From NCBI RefSeq assembly GCF_044761665.1, contig NZ_JBIWCW010000004.1, forward strand, positions 248,001 to 312,000: a stretch of 64,000 nucleotides of DNA. The letters are read 5' to 3'. Source of the stretch: Peribacillus sp044761665 (GTDB lineage: Bacteria; Bacillota; Bacilli; Bacillales; DSM-1321). Positions 52,137-60,589 of this stretch are shown piece by piece. Position 1 is the stretch's first letter. Each line of letters opens with the position of its first letter. The translations under genes were made by a program, and so were the position numbers. The notes under the pieces were generated by a model. The model did no database searches, was not told where the DNA came from, and worked only from the letters and a program-made list of their open reading frames with translations.

Positions 52137-52718
52137 TTATTTTTCAGGTTGAAAGTTCACGACAACATTTTGTGCATTTTCCACCTCTTTACGTACAAGG
52201 CGTATGATGTTATTGGCTTCTGTTTTAGTTTGTTTATCGGCTTTAACACTAACCTTTACATCCGTTCCATCTACACGAACAAGCGCTGCATTGTAATCCA
52301 TTGCTACGATTAAATTTTCAATGATATTTTCCTTCACTTTCGTCTCGCTTAATTGTTCAATTTTCGCATAGGCTTCATCTCTTTCTTCAGCCGATAGATC
52401 TGTATCACCCATTTTAACCGTTAATTCTTCATTCAATTTGGCACGTTCATCCTCAATTTGCATTCTTAATGCTTCAAATTCATCACCGGATGCAATGGTG
52501 ACAGAGGAACCAGCTTCGTCTGTAGAAGTCTCTTTGCCTTTATCCTTCTCATTTTCTTCTTTACTTTCGATTTTACTTTCCATTTTACTTTCTTTTTGTT
52601 CTTCGGTTGCCGTCAAATCTGCTGCATTTTCCTCAGGAGCTGTTAAATAATAGACCGAGAGTACCACTACTAGACTCAACATCGTCAATAACCAAACCGT
52701 TTGTTTTTTTAATAACAT
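52137..52718 (-). CDS. spoIIIAH: stage III sporulation protein AH (SpoIIIAH)
   Basis: This mother-cell protein's single transmembrane helix (QTVWLLTMLSLVVVLSVYYL) anchors an extracellular ring-building domain that binds forespore SpoIIQ in the engulfment channel. A Glu/Lys/Ser-rich linker follows, then the YscJ/FliF-like domain in the C-terminal 100 residues. I prefer the ATG at 52718 (MLLKKQTV, 193 residues), 10 bases from GGGGG, over ATG 52724 at four bases. Last gene of the operon. Confidence 0.9.
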   Translation of the reverse strand: MLLKKQTVWLLTMLSLVVVLSVYYLTAPEENAADLTATEEQKESKMESKIESKEENEKDKGKETSTDEAGSSVTIASGDEFEALRMQIEDERAKLNEELTVKMGDTDLSAEERDEAYAKIEQLSETKVKENIIENLIVAMDYNAALVRVDGTDVKVSVKADKQTKTEANNIIRLVRKEVENAQNVVVNFQPEK

Positions 52719-52733
52719 GTGCATTTTTCCCCC

Positions 52734-53405
52734 TTATTTTTTAGGCATGACAGATACCCGGTGACTTGGCACATCAAGCGAGCGTGTTACAGCTTCGACA
52801 ATCCATTTCTTGATTTGTATGTTGTCTGCCCCTTTGGCGACAACGAGTACCCCACGTACGTTGGGCTTTTGGGTTTCGGAAATGATTGGTCCCTCTTTTT
52901 CCCCATTTTTAATCAGGACAAGCTGTTCGTCTACCGAGGTGTCTTCGACCGTTCTTTTTCCGCCTTCCTGGTCGGTTTCTTGAGTGACTTGTTTTTGAGT
53001 GGTTTTGTTTCTTTCAAAGACTTTTTTCTCGGAAGCATCCACATAGATTACGACTTTTACATCATCCACACCTGAAATTGATTCTAGTGCTTCCTTCATC
53101 TCATTCTGAAGGTAAACTTCATAATCTTTTGTCGACTTGAAATCTCCCTGCTTTTTTTGACCAAACGTTTCTACATCCTCATCATCCTGCTTATCACTAC
53201 TAAATACCGCTTTATCGTCCATAATCTTCCCAGTCTGGTCACTAGTGGTCAAAAGGTTTCCGACCATCATGATCCCCACACCCAAAAGGACAACAATTAA
53301 GGCATAGACATACATCGGTGGTTTTTTATCTTTTGGATCTTTTTGGTCCGAATCTTTATTCAATAGTTTGTTTAGCCAGGATAATGGACCCTTTTCTTTA
53401 TCCAT
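52734..53405 (-). CDS. spoIIIAG: stage III sporulation protein AG (SpoIIIAG)
   Basis: This mother-cell ring protein forms the large channel ring between the two membranes. It has a cytoplasmic head, one transmembrane helix (YVYALIVVLLGVGIMMVGNLL) and an extracellular ring-building domain ending RSLDVPSHRVSVMPKK. The ATG at 53405 follows AGGAG by 11 bases, four bases after the spoIIIAF stop; a 16-codon longer frame would overlap spoIIIAF. Confidence 0.9.
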   Translation of the reverse strand: MDKEKGPLSWLNKLLNKDSDQKDPKDKKPPMYVYALIVVLLGVGIMMVGNLLTTSDQTGKIMDDKAVFSSDKQDDEDVETFGQKKQGDFKSTKDYEVYLQNEMKEALESISGVDDVKVVIYVDASEKKVFERNKTTQKQVTQETDQEGGKRTVEDTSVDEQLVLIKNGEKEGPIISETQKPNVRGVLVVAKGADNIQIKKWIVEAVTRSLDVPSHRVSVMPKK

Positions 53406-53409
53406 GTTT

Positions 53410-54021
53410 TCAGTCACTCCTCTCCCCGGCGATTTCAATGATCTCTTCATCAACAGACCAGCTTGTTGCCAGAAACTTCTTGACGGCTTCTAGATTTACA
53501 TGAATGGTAGAAGTCTTTCCCTCTGTGTTAATATCCACCTTCGCCACCGTCTCTATCGCGGAAGTTGAGTCTTCTTCTGCCTCCTCCAAGGAAATATTGA
53601 TATGTTGCAATTCTTCTAAGCTTGGACTTTGTTCATTGATGACACCTACATCAATCGAACTGATCTTCACCTTATAATCCTTCATCAACTCCTCTTCCAC
53701 TTCTGTCTGTAAGTCAACAGCCATTTGTTCTAAAATATATGCACCTTGTGTAGCTTGTATTTCTTTTTTCTTCATTTCGGTTAAATTTCCTAAATCTTTT
53801 TTATTTTTATTTTCGAATTCACTTGTCACAGCAGTAAGGATTTTTTCAAAATCGGTATGAAATAACCCCAAGATTGGAGTGAGAATAATGGCTATCAACA
53901 ACAACCCGATGACCATTTTTGCATATTTTTGCAGTGCTGAACTAGGAAGAAGCATATCGATCACGGTTGCCAGCAATACAAACACGATAATATTTGTTAT
54001 CCAACCAGCTAAAAAGCTCAC
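53410..54021 (-). CDS. spoIIIAF: stage III sporulation protein AF (SpoIIIAF)
   Basis: This 203-residue membrane protein of the SpoIIIA complex has two N-terminal helices (FLAGWITNIIVFVLLATVIDMLLP, YAKMVIGLLLIAIILTPILGL) and a soluble ring-building domain beyond. Start is GTG 54021, seven bases after AAGGGTGA. It follows spoIIIAE by 16 bp. Confidence 0.9.
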   Translation of the reverse strand: MSFLAGWITNIIVFVLLATVIDMLLPSSALQKYAKMVIGLLLIAIILTPILGLFHTDFEKILTAVTSEFENKNKKDLGNLTEMKKKEIQATQGAYILEQMAVDLQTEVEEELMKDYKVKISSIDVGVINEQSPSLEELQHINISLEEAEEDSTSAIETVAKVDINTEGKTSTIHVNLEAVKKFLATSWSVDEEIIEIAGERSD

Positions 54022-54037
54022 TCACACTTCACCCTTC

Positions 54038-55285
54038 CTAGCGGACCATCAGCGTTATGTTCCCGGCGGCTATAATTACGGTAATGCATAAAAAGAACAT
54101 GAGAGATACGATGGCCAGCGCTGCAAAAATATAAATCATACTTTTACTGATGATGTCGAGACAATTGATGACGGGTCCTCCCCCGAGAGGTTGCAAAAGA
54201 CTTGCCGCCAATTTATAGACAAAGGCAATCATTAAGATTTTTATGGCAGGGAAGGTGATAATGAGCAGAAGAATCACGACGCCTGCCAAACCAACCGTAT
54301 TTTTAAGAAGGACGGATGCACTGATCACTGTATCCGTTGCATCTGTAAACATCCTCCCTATCACAGGAATGAAATTGCCTGTAATGAATTTTGCCGTCCT
54401 GATTGTCACACCATCAGCTACAGCCGATGATGCTCCTTGAACGGAAATGACACCGAGGAATATCGTCATAAACGCACCAAGGATCCCAATGGAAAAATTG
54501 CGTAATAATTGCGCAAGCTGGGTCACTTTATAATGCTCTGACAGCGTACTGACAATGCTTAAAATGGCTGCGAAAAATAACAATGGAAGAACGACATATT
54601 GTATCAGGATTCCACTAGTATTCATCAGAAACATCAAGATTGGGTGGAAGAACGCCGCAGATACAAGGCCACCTGAAGCCGCTATTAATGCTAGCAGCAA
54701 TGGTAGCAGCGCCATTAAAAAGGAAATCATTAAATCAATCGTATCTTTTGTATATTCAATGGCCACATGGAAACTGTTCAACGCTAAAATGATTAAAACC
54801 ATATAAACGATCGCATAGGCGACCTTACTCACTGAGCTTCGTTCAAAAGCATTCTGGAGGGCCTGAAGGAACATACTGAACACGGTTAACAAAATTAGTG
54901 CCCCCAGTAATTTACCGTTTACGAGAAATTCATGGAAGACGAATTTTATGATGCCTTTAAACCATTGTTCGAATGAAAACTGTTTATCTCCGCTTACAAA
55001 GTCCATGAAACTGCCCTTTTGGCTTTCGGGTAAGAAGCCCCCATATTCCGTTACGATGTTATCCCAGTATTGCTTAAGTTCATCAACTCCGAGCCTCTCA
55101 ATTTGAGCTTGTACCAATTCGGATTGCATGATTGATTCCTGATTGTCCTTCAATGTCTGTTCTTCATCAGATTGCATGATGGGCTCTTTCTTGATTTCAC
55201 CATTTTCGGCAGCATGTCCAACAGATGTATGCAGGAAAAAGAATAAAACGAATAGGGAGAATAAGAAAGGCATCTGCTGCTTCAT
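54038..55285 (-). CDS. spoIIIAE: stage III sporulation protein AE (SpoIIIAE)
   Basis: This 415-residue polytopic membrane protein is the largest of the SpoIIIA complex. A signal-type hydrophobic N terminus (MPFLFSLFVLFFFLHTSVGHA) precedes an acidic extracellular section and seven to eight transmembrane helices. GAGGTG precedes ATG. It is a probable permease-like component of the channel. Confidence 0.92.
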   Translation of the reverse strand: MKQQMPFLFSLFVLFFFLHTSVGHAAENGEIKKEPIMQSDEEQTLKDNQESIMQSELVQAQIERLGVDELKQYWDNIVTEYGGFLPESQKGSFMDFVSGDKQFSFEQWFKGIIKFVFHEFLVNGKLLGALILLTVFSMFLQALQNAFERSSVSKVAYAIVYMVLIILALNSFHVAIEYTKDTIDLMISFLMALLPLLLALIAASGGLVSAAFFHPILMFLMNTSGILIQYVVLPLLFFAAILSIVSTLSEHYKVTQLAQLLRNFSIGILGAFMTIFLGVISVQGASSAVADGVTIRTAKFITGNFIPVIGRMFTDATDTVISASVLLKNTVGLAGVVILLLIITFPAIKILMIAFVYKLAASLLQPLGGGPVINCLDIISKSMIYIFAALAIVSLMFFLCITVIIAAGNITLMVR

Positions 55286-55318
55286 ACATTCACCTCATTG
55301 CCTAGTTGGAATCATCCA

Positions 55319-55708
55319 TTAACTAGGGAGCATCTGTATAATTGTTTCAATAATGACCGTTAAAATAGGAATCGCCATGGCCAGGATCAAAATTTTCCCA
55401 CTTAATTCTATTTTGGAGGCTAGTGAACCTTGTCCTGCATCTTTGGTGATTTGTGAAGCGAATTCCGCAATATAAGCGATTCCGATAATTTTCAAGATAG
55501 TCTCCAAATAAACTGTATTGACATGTGCATTAACCGCTATCTTTTCAAGCATTAAAATGATTTCGTATATTTTATCCGCAAGAAAAAGAAAGATCGTGCA
55601 CCCGACAAAGATGACGAGCAGGAAAGCAAAATTAGGTTTCTGTTCCTTGACTATCAGGGCTAGAAAGGTGGCTACTAGGGCAATTCCGACGATTTTTATG
55701 ATTTCAAT
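55319..55708 (-). CDS. spoIIIAD: stage III sporulation protein AD (SpoIIIAD) starting at ATT
   Basis: Translated from 55708 the protein reads (M)EIIKIVGIALVATFLALIVK, then EQKPNFAFLLVIF and on to the ATG at 55552, continuing to IIQMLPS: 129 residues, matching SpoIIIAD along its whole length. No ATG, GTG or TTG lies in frame upstream of 55552. An AAGGGGG ribosome site (55717-55723) is exactly eight bases from the ATT at 55706-55708, and it overlaps the spoIIIAC stop. The 77-residue product from the internal ATG would lack the N-terminal helices, so ATT initiation is the best reading. Confidence 0.8.
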   Translation of the reverse strand: MEIIKIVGIALVATFLALIVKEQKPNFAFLLVIFVGCTIFLFLADKIYEIILMLEKIAVNAHVNTVYLETILKIIGIAYIAEFASQITKDAGQGSLASKIELSGKILILAMAIPILTVIIETIIQMLPS

Positions 55709-55721
55709 CGCGATTACCCCC

Positions 55722-55925
55722 TTACTGAAATAGGAATACAGACTTAATTTTTTGAAATAAATCCTCTACCACAGAAGCTACCATGAATAAAATATAGATA
55801 AAGCCGAAAAGTGTCACCCATTGGGCATATTCTTTCTTGCCTACTTGATCGAGAATCGTATGAAGAAATGCCACGACCAGGCCCACACCCGCTATCTTGA
55901 ATATGATGTCCACATCAATGCCCAT
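55722..55925 (-). CDS. spoIIIAC: stage III sporulation protein AC (SpoIIIAC)
   Basis: This 67-residue protein has two transmembrane helices (VDIIFKIAGVGLVVAFLHTIL, VTLFGFIYILFMVASVVEDL). GGAGGG precedes ATG by a short gap. The stop TAA is immediately followed by GGGGG, so the stop and the spoIIIAD ribosome site share bases: TAAGGGGG. This suggests coupled translation. Confidence 0.92.
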   Translation of the reverse strand: MGIDVDIIFKIAGVGLVVAFLHTILDQVGKKEYAQWVTLFGFIYILFMVASVVEDLFQKIKSVFLFQ

Positions 55926-55947
55926 GTTTATCCCTCCCGCATATGCC

Positions 55948-56463
55948 CTACATCAGCAAAATGATTAATAATAACCCTGATAAAAACCCTAGGCTTTTCA
56001 TCATCTTTTCATATTTCCTCTGCCGTTCCAGTGCATCACCCTCTTCTCGTTCCAAGTGTGCCATCGTTAGCATGATTTGTTTCTGCTGATGGTACTTATC
56101 ACTCTTCCCTAACGTTTCACCGAACTGAGAAAGGATTTCAAATTCCCCTTGTTTTAGGGCCAGGAACTGCCATATTCTCTTCAAACTATCGTCCCAAGCC
56201 TCTTTCACGGTCGTTTCACCGGAATCAAGTCGTTTTGCAAACGTATCGAAAAATACGGATAGCGGTTTCGGCATCTGCTTGGAGAGCTTCTGGGAAGCTT
56301 CTTTCAATGGGGTCTGCCCATACATGATTTCCGCCTCAAGCGATTGCATGGCGACTTTTAATTGACGTAACTGGCGGGGTCGCAGACTTAATTTCTTAGC
56401 CGCCTCAAACCCTGACCATGTTGTGGCTAAAATGATGATGACCGCTCCGATTAATTTAAACAT
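55948..56463 (-). CDS. spoIIIAB: stage III sporulation protein AB (SpoIIIAB)
   Basis: This 171-residue protein has an N-terminal transmembrane helix (LIGAVIIILATTWSGFEAA), a helical central part (RPRQLRQLKVAMQSLEAEIMYGQTPL) and a C-terminal hydrophobic helix (SLGFLSGLLLIILLM). It resembles GspF-like platform proteins. The first codons overlap the spoIIIAA 3' end by eight bases, and it has no strong ribosome site of its own, so translation is probably coupled. Confidence 0.9.
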   Translation of the reverse strand: MFKLIGAVIIILATTWSGFEAAKKLSLRPRQLRQLKVAMQSLEAEIMYGQTPLKEASQKLSKQMPKPLSVFFDTFAKRLDSGETTVKEAWDDSLKRIWQFLALKQGEFEILSQFGETLGKSDKYHQQKQIMLTMAHLEREEGDALERQRKYEKMMKSLGFLSGLLLIILLM

Positions 56464-57388
56464 CAGAGCTCACTACTTTCCCCGAAGATAATTGTGCACC
56501 CGCAGAATCGAATACGCTATAACTGCGGGTACCGGACTTCGTTCTTTGTAATTCGACGAAGCGTTCAAAAATGTTATGCCTTAAGATTTCTGAGATGAAT
56601 GGGCGTTTTTTCAAATCTTCCAGCGTATGTCCATGCGTAGTAATAATCAGTTTAATCCCCGCATTCACGGCTTCGAGTACCGCTTGTGTATCTTCTACCC
56701 GACCAATTTCATCCACGATCAATACATCCGGGGACATGGAACGAATCATCATCATCATCCCTTCCGCTTTAGGGCAGCCATCAAGTACGTCCACCCTTGG
56801 TCCGAAACTAAGCTGGGGCACACCGTGGACACAACCAGCTATTTCTGATCGCTCGTCGACAATGCCCACTTTTTGTGGAGCGATTCCCTCACTATCCATT
56901 CCGCTCGATATCATCCTGGCGATATCACGAAGAATGGTCGTTTTCCCTGACTGGGGGGCACCGATCAAAAGGGTATGTTGCCATTCCCCATTATATAAAT
57001 AAGCAGTGAGCGGTTCGGCTGCGCCTATCTTTTCACGTGCTATCCGAATGTTAAAGGACGAGATGTCTCTTATTGCCTTAACTACCCCATTTTCAAGGAT
57101 GACCTTACCAGCAAGTCCCACTCGATGTCCGCCGGCTATGGTAATATAACCACGCTTCAATTCTTCTTCTAGCGTATATAACGAAAATTGGCCTATAGAA
57201 TTCAATATTTGCTCTGCGTCACTTGGGGTCACCTCATAAGGAAAAAAGAAAGGATGCCCCCCTACTATCACCTCTAATGGTCTGCCAACTCGAATTCTTA
57301 ACTCTTCCATCTTTTCAATCATCATCGGTGTCATGCCTTGGAGATGTGCGCATAACTTTTTTGGTAGAAAAGAAAGTACCATTTCCAT
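56456..57388 (-). CDS. spoIIIAA: stage III sporulation protein AA (SpoIIIAA), ATPase
   Basis: This cytoplasmic secretion-type ATPase drives the SpoIIIA-SpoIIQ channel. The 310 residues contain Walker A GAPQSGKTTILRDIAR, VGIVDERSEIAGC and Walker B VLIVDEIGRVEDTQAV. AGGAGG is nine bases before ATG. First gene of the eight-gene operon, with a sigma-E type promoter just upstream. Confidence 0.93.
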   Translation of the reverse strand: MEMVLSFLPKKLCAHLQGMTPMMIEKMEELRIRVGRPLEVIVGGHPFFFPYEVTPSDAEQILNSIGQFSLYTLEEELKRGYITIAGGHRVGLAGKVILENGVVKAIRDISSFNIRIAREKIGAAEPLTAYLYNGEWQHTLLIGAPQSGKTTILRDIARMISSGMDSEGIAPQKVGIVDERSEIAGCVHGVPQLSFGPRVDVLDGCPKAEGMMMMIRSMSPDVLIVDEIGRVEDTQAVLEAVNAGIKLIITTHGHTLEDLKKRPFISEILRHNIFERFVELQRTKSGTRSYSVFDSAGAQLSSGKVVSSDV

Positions 57389-57423
57389 TTAGAAAATCCT
57401 CCTGTATACACCACTTTCATTAA

Positions 57424-57452
57424 AATGTATGCCGGGAATCTCATAATCATGA
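57424..57452 (-). promoter_or_regulatory. candidate sigma-E promoter of the spoIIIA operon
   Basis: CATACATT (57424-57431, minus strand) matches the sigma-E -10 CATACAMT closely, and TCATGAT (57446-57452) is a 5-of-7 match to -35 KMATATT, 14 bases apart. Transcription would start about 30 bases before the spoIIIAA ATG. The operon is sigma-E dependent in B. subtilis. Confidence 0.6.
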
Positions 57453-57507
57453 CAAGCTAATTAAAGAAACGATAGTCTAGTATCTTTTAACAAAAGTAAA
57501 AAAGCAC

Positions 57508-57540
57508 AAAAAAAAAGCCCGGGAAGTTAATCCCGGACTT
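57508..57540 (-). terminator. terminator of efp
   Basis: AAGTCCGGGA pairs with TCCCGGGCTT (one mismatch) on the minus strand, followed by nine T residues. Arms at 57515-57524 and 57531-57540. Confidence 0.88.
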
Positions 57541-57547
57541 CTTCTGA

Positions 57548-58105
57548 TTAGGCACGTGATACGTATGAGCCTTCATTTGTGTTAATCAATAATTTATCGC
57601 CTTGGTTGATGAAGAATGGCACTTGAACGGAAAGGCCCGTTTCAAGTACAGCCGATTTTGTTCCACCTGAAGATGTATCGCCTTTGATGCCTGGCTCTGT
57701 TTCTGCAACTTCAAGTTCAACTGTATTAGGAAGCTCGACGCCTAGTGTTTCTGCTTGGAAAGTCATGATATGCACTTCCATGTTTTCCTTCAAGAATTTC
57801 AATTCGCGTTCAATGCTTGAAGCTGGAAGTTCGATTTGATCGTATGTTTCATTATCCATGAATACGTGGCTGTCTCCGCTTGCATAAAGATATTGCATTT
57901 TACGGTTCTCAATATGTGCTTTCGCCACTTTTTCACCCGCACGGAAAGTCTTTTCTTGAATGGAACCTGTACGAAGATTACGTAGTTTAGAACGTACAAA
58001 GGCTGCCCCTTTACCTGGCTTAACGTGTTGGAATTCGATAACCTGCCAAATTCCATTATCTACTTCAATAGTAACACCCGTGCGAAAATCGTTTACAGAA
58101 ATCAT
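57548..58105 (-). CDS. efp: translation elongation factor P
   Basis: EF-P rescues ribosomes stalled at polyproline. The 185 residues include the tip loop KPGKGAAFVR with Lys32, the residue modified with 5-aminopentanol in B. subtilis, and the OB domains (GVELPNTVELEVAETEPGIKGDT). AGGAGGACAAATTT precedes ATG. It follows papA and aroQ. Confidence 0.94.
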   Translation of the reverse strand: MISVNDFRTGVTIEVDNGIWQVIEFQHVKPGKGAAFVRSKLRNLRTGSIQEKTFRAGEKVAKAHIENRKMQYLYASGDSHVFMDNETYDQIELPASSIERELKFLKENMEVHIMTFQAETLGVELPNTVELEVAETEPGIKGDTSSGGTKSAVLETGLSVQVPFFINQGDKLLINTNEGSYVSRA

Positions 58106-58131
58106 AAATTTGTCCTCCTACATGTACATGT

Positions 58132-59193
58132 TTACAGAATGATTAACTCTTTTGATGAATGTGTAAGTGCTTCGTTACCATCTAATGTAACGATTGTATC
58201 ATCTTCAATGCGTACTCCGCCTATGCCCGGTAAATAGATGCCCGGCTCGACGGTAACTGCCATGCCTGGTTCTAAAATGATATCAGACCTTAAGGATAAT
58301 GCTGGGCCTTCATGAACTTCCAGGCCAATCCCATGTCCTGTCGAGTGACCGAAGTATTGCCCAAATCCCTTTTCTTCAATTAAGTTTCGAGTTAGTGCAT
58401 CCGCTTCCTTACCCGTCATACCAGGTTTGATCCCGGCCATTCCGCGTAATTGCGCTTCTAAAACAATGTCATAAATATTAATAAGTTCTTCACTTGGCTT
58501 ACCGACTGCTACTGTGCGTGTAATATCCGACACATATCCATTGTAGTATGCACCATAGTCCAATGTGATGAAGTCACCTTTTTCAATTATCTTATCCGTT
58601 GCAACACCATGCGGAAGAGCCGATCGAACACCCGAGGCGACAATGATATCAAAAGAAGATGAAGTTGCTCCTTGTTTTCTCATAAAGAATTCAAGCTCAT
58701 TGGAAACATCCAGCTCCGTGATGCCTGGACGGATAAAATCAAGAATATGTGTAAAGGCAGCATCAGCGATAGCAGCCGCTTCCTTTAATATCTTAATCTC
58801 TGAAGTAGTCTTTATCAAGCGTAAATTCTCAATAACTCCAGACAACGGCATAAGTTGACCATCAATAGCCTTCTCATAAGCCTTATATGTCGCATAATTC
58901 ATATGATCTTGTTCAAAGCCAAGCTTGCTGATATTCATCTCTTTTGCCTGTTTTCCGACTTCTTCTATAATTGTTCCCGTGTGTTGAACGATTTCGAAAC
59001 CTGTAGCCTGCTTCCCTGCCTGTTCTATATATCGGAAGTCAGTGATGAACTTAGCACCTTTCTGCGAAATAAGGACCACACCAGCACTGCCCGTAAAATC
59101 GGTCATAAACCGGCGATTATATGTACTTGTGATCAATAACCCATCAACATTCACTTTTTCCATCGAAGCGCGCAACCGTTCCAGCTTATTCAT
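58132..59193 (-). CDS. papA: Xaa-Pro aminopeptidase (M24 family)
   Basis: This dinuclear-metal peptidase removes N-terminal residues before proline. Metal ligands are in LDYGAYYNGYVSDITRTVAVG (two Asp), FGHSTGHGIGLEVHEGP (His), VTVEPGIY and VRIEDD (two Glu). It has 353 residues. ATG overlaps the aroQ stop by four bases. It sits beside efp, matching B. subtilis yqhT. Confidence 0.92.
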   Translation of the reverse strand: MNKLERLRASMEKVNVDGLLITSTYNRRFMTDFTGSAGVVLISQKGAKFITDFRYIEQAGKQATGFEIVQHTGTIIEEVGKQAKEMNISKLGFEQDHMNYATYKAYEKAIDGQLMPLSGVIENLRLIKTTSEIKILKEAAAIADAAFTHILDFIRPGITELDVSNELEFFMRKQGATSSSFDIIVASGVRSALPHGVATDKIIEKGDFITLDYGAYYNGYVSDITRTVAVGKPSEELINIYDIVLEAQLRGMAGIKPGMTGKEADALTRNLIEEKGFGQYFGHSTGHGIGLEVHEGPALSLRSDIILEPGMAVTVEPGIYLPGIGGVRIEDDTIVTLDGNEALTHSSKELIIL

Positions 59194-59639
59194 CCATTTC
59201 TCCCCTTTGCAATCTTCGTAATGGCCTGTAGTGCCAATTCATATCCCTGAATCCCCAATCCTACTATTTGTCCAGCAGATACAGGGGCAGTCACCGATTC
59301 ATGTCGAAAACTCTCACGGGCATGTATGTTCGAAATATGCACTTCTATGACAGGAACATCAATACCGGCAATTGCATCGCGAATCGCGTAGCTATAATGC
59401 GTGAAGGCCCCTGGGTTGATGATGACCCCATCCAACCCATGGTCTTCTGCCCAATGGAGCTTATCGATGATCGCACCTTCATGGTTAGATTGGAAACAGA
59501 TTAATGTCACGTCTAACCCTTCTGCTTGCTTTTGCAATTGGGTTTCCAAATCTTCTAGAGTCGTGGAACCATAATGCACCGGTTCCCGTTTACCTAATCG
59601 ATTTAGATTCGGACCATTAACTAATAAGATCTTACTCAT
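59190..59639 (-). CDS. aroQ: type II 3-dehydroquinate dehydratase
   Basis: This enzyme dehydrates 3-dehydroquinate in the shikimate pathway (149 residues). Conserved signatures: LLVNGPNLNRLGKREP, FQSNHEGAIIDKLH, INPGAFTHYSYAIRDA and EVHISNIHARESFRHESVTA. AGGTG precedes ATG. In B. subtilis yqhS is in the same place. Confidence 0.94.
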   Translation of the reverse strand: MSKILLVNGPNLNRLGKREPVHYGSTTLEDLETQLQKQAEGLDVTLICFQSNHEGAIIDKLHWAEDHGLDGVIINPGAFTHYSYAIRDAIAGIDVPVIEVHISNIHARESFRHESVTAPVSAGQIVGLGIQGYELALQAITKIAKGRNG

Positions 59640-59729
59640 CTTTCAACACCTGCTCATGGTTAAGAATGCTTTCCATGAATATTCTATCATAAGTATAAAT
59701 TGTCTTACTACTTTTTTACAAAAGTCAGA

Positions 59730-60242
59730 TCAGCTTCCTGACTGATTTTGAGCGATTTCTTTTTGACGCAGATATTCGTGATGGTCATAGGATATGGAAT
59801 ATCCTACAAAAAGGCCGTATAAAATAAAAATGCAAACACTCGTTATGATGGAATTTGATGACATCTTTGAAAAAGTTGGCAAGTCTGAAAACATGGGCTT
59901 CAAGGCGAACATCAGTAACACCCAGCATAACAATCCGTAAACAATGCCAGCAAAGATACTTTTCAACTTTTTAAAGAGCCCATAATATATAAAAGCAACA
60001 CCGATGGAAAGGATTCCGTAAACCAGCAAAGTCATCCCCGTCCCCTGCCATCGATCAATCCAGGCCATGTCCGACCAAGAGGTTAGTATGAATCTGGGGC
60101 TAAACTCCATAAACTTAAAATAATGTGCCGCTATTCCGGCTAAACTAGCAAAGATTCCGCCAAAAAAACCAATGGCGATAACATTAGCAAGCAACAAACT
60201 TTTATTCTCCTGCCGATTATTTTCATTTTCATTAGAAGACAT
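59730..60242 (-). CDS. yqhR: conserved membrane protein YqhR
   Basis: This 170-residue protein has four hydrophobic helices (LLLANVIAIGFFGGIFASLAGIAAHYF, MTLLVYGILSIGVAFIYYGLF, GIVYGLLCWVLLMFALKPMF, SIITSVCIFILYGLFVGYSI) with a polar N terminus. Function unknown. The ATG at 60242 is eight bases after GGAGG; a GTG three codons upstream is too close. Synteny with B. subtilis yqhR. Confidence 0.82.
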   Translation of the reverse strand: MSSNENENNRQENKSLLLANVIAIGFFGGIFASLAGIAAHYFKFMEFSPRFILTSWSDMAWIDRWQGTGMTLLVYGILSIGVAFIYYGLFKKLKSIFAGIVYGLLCWVLLMFALKPMFSDLPTFSKMSSNSIITSVCIFILYGLFVGYSISYDHHEYLRQKEIAQNQSGS

Positions 60243-60589
60243 TTCAAACACCTCCGATATGTAGTATGTCCTTTCTTAAATAGGAATATTTTCTTTTTTT
60301 GTCCGTAGAGGGTAGATTTACTAGAGGTTTTGGTAATTATTCTGTATGATTAATTCATAAATAATGTACTTTTCTCAAAGGATAATATCCGTTCTATGTT
60401 GAAGTTTATATGTATAAGAATGTTCTCTTTCTTTAGATCGTTCATTCCTTATTGTTGAGGAACAACATCTTAATTCCATCTCTCATTAAATTCGATAGGT
60501 CGGTCTTATAAAACCTGAAGGCACATGAGGGTCAACATGTTAGCATCCATGAGAGAGCTACATGAAAAACTAGTTAGGTTGGTGTAGAA
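60243..60589. other. intergenic region between yqhR and yqhQ (divergent)
   Basis: This 347-bp non-coding stretch should hold both promoters. A small dyad, TGTTGAGGAACAACA, lies at about 60453-60467. I see no ORF or RNA gene. Confidence 0.5.

Noticed and set aside
55319..55552. SpoIIIAD as a truncated or frameshifted pseudogene
   Set aside because: The frame is uninterrupted upstream and keeps family sequence; only a conventional start codon is missing.
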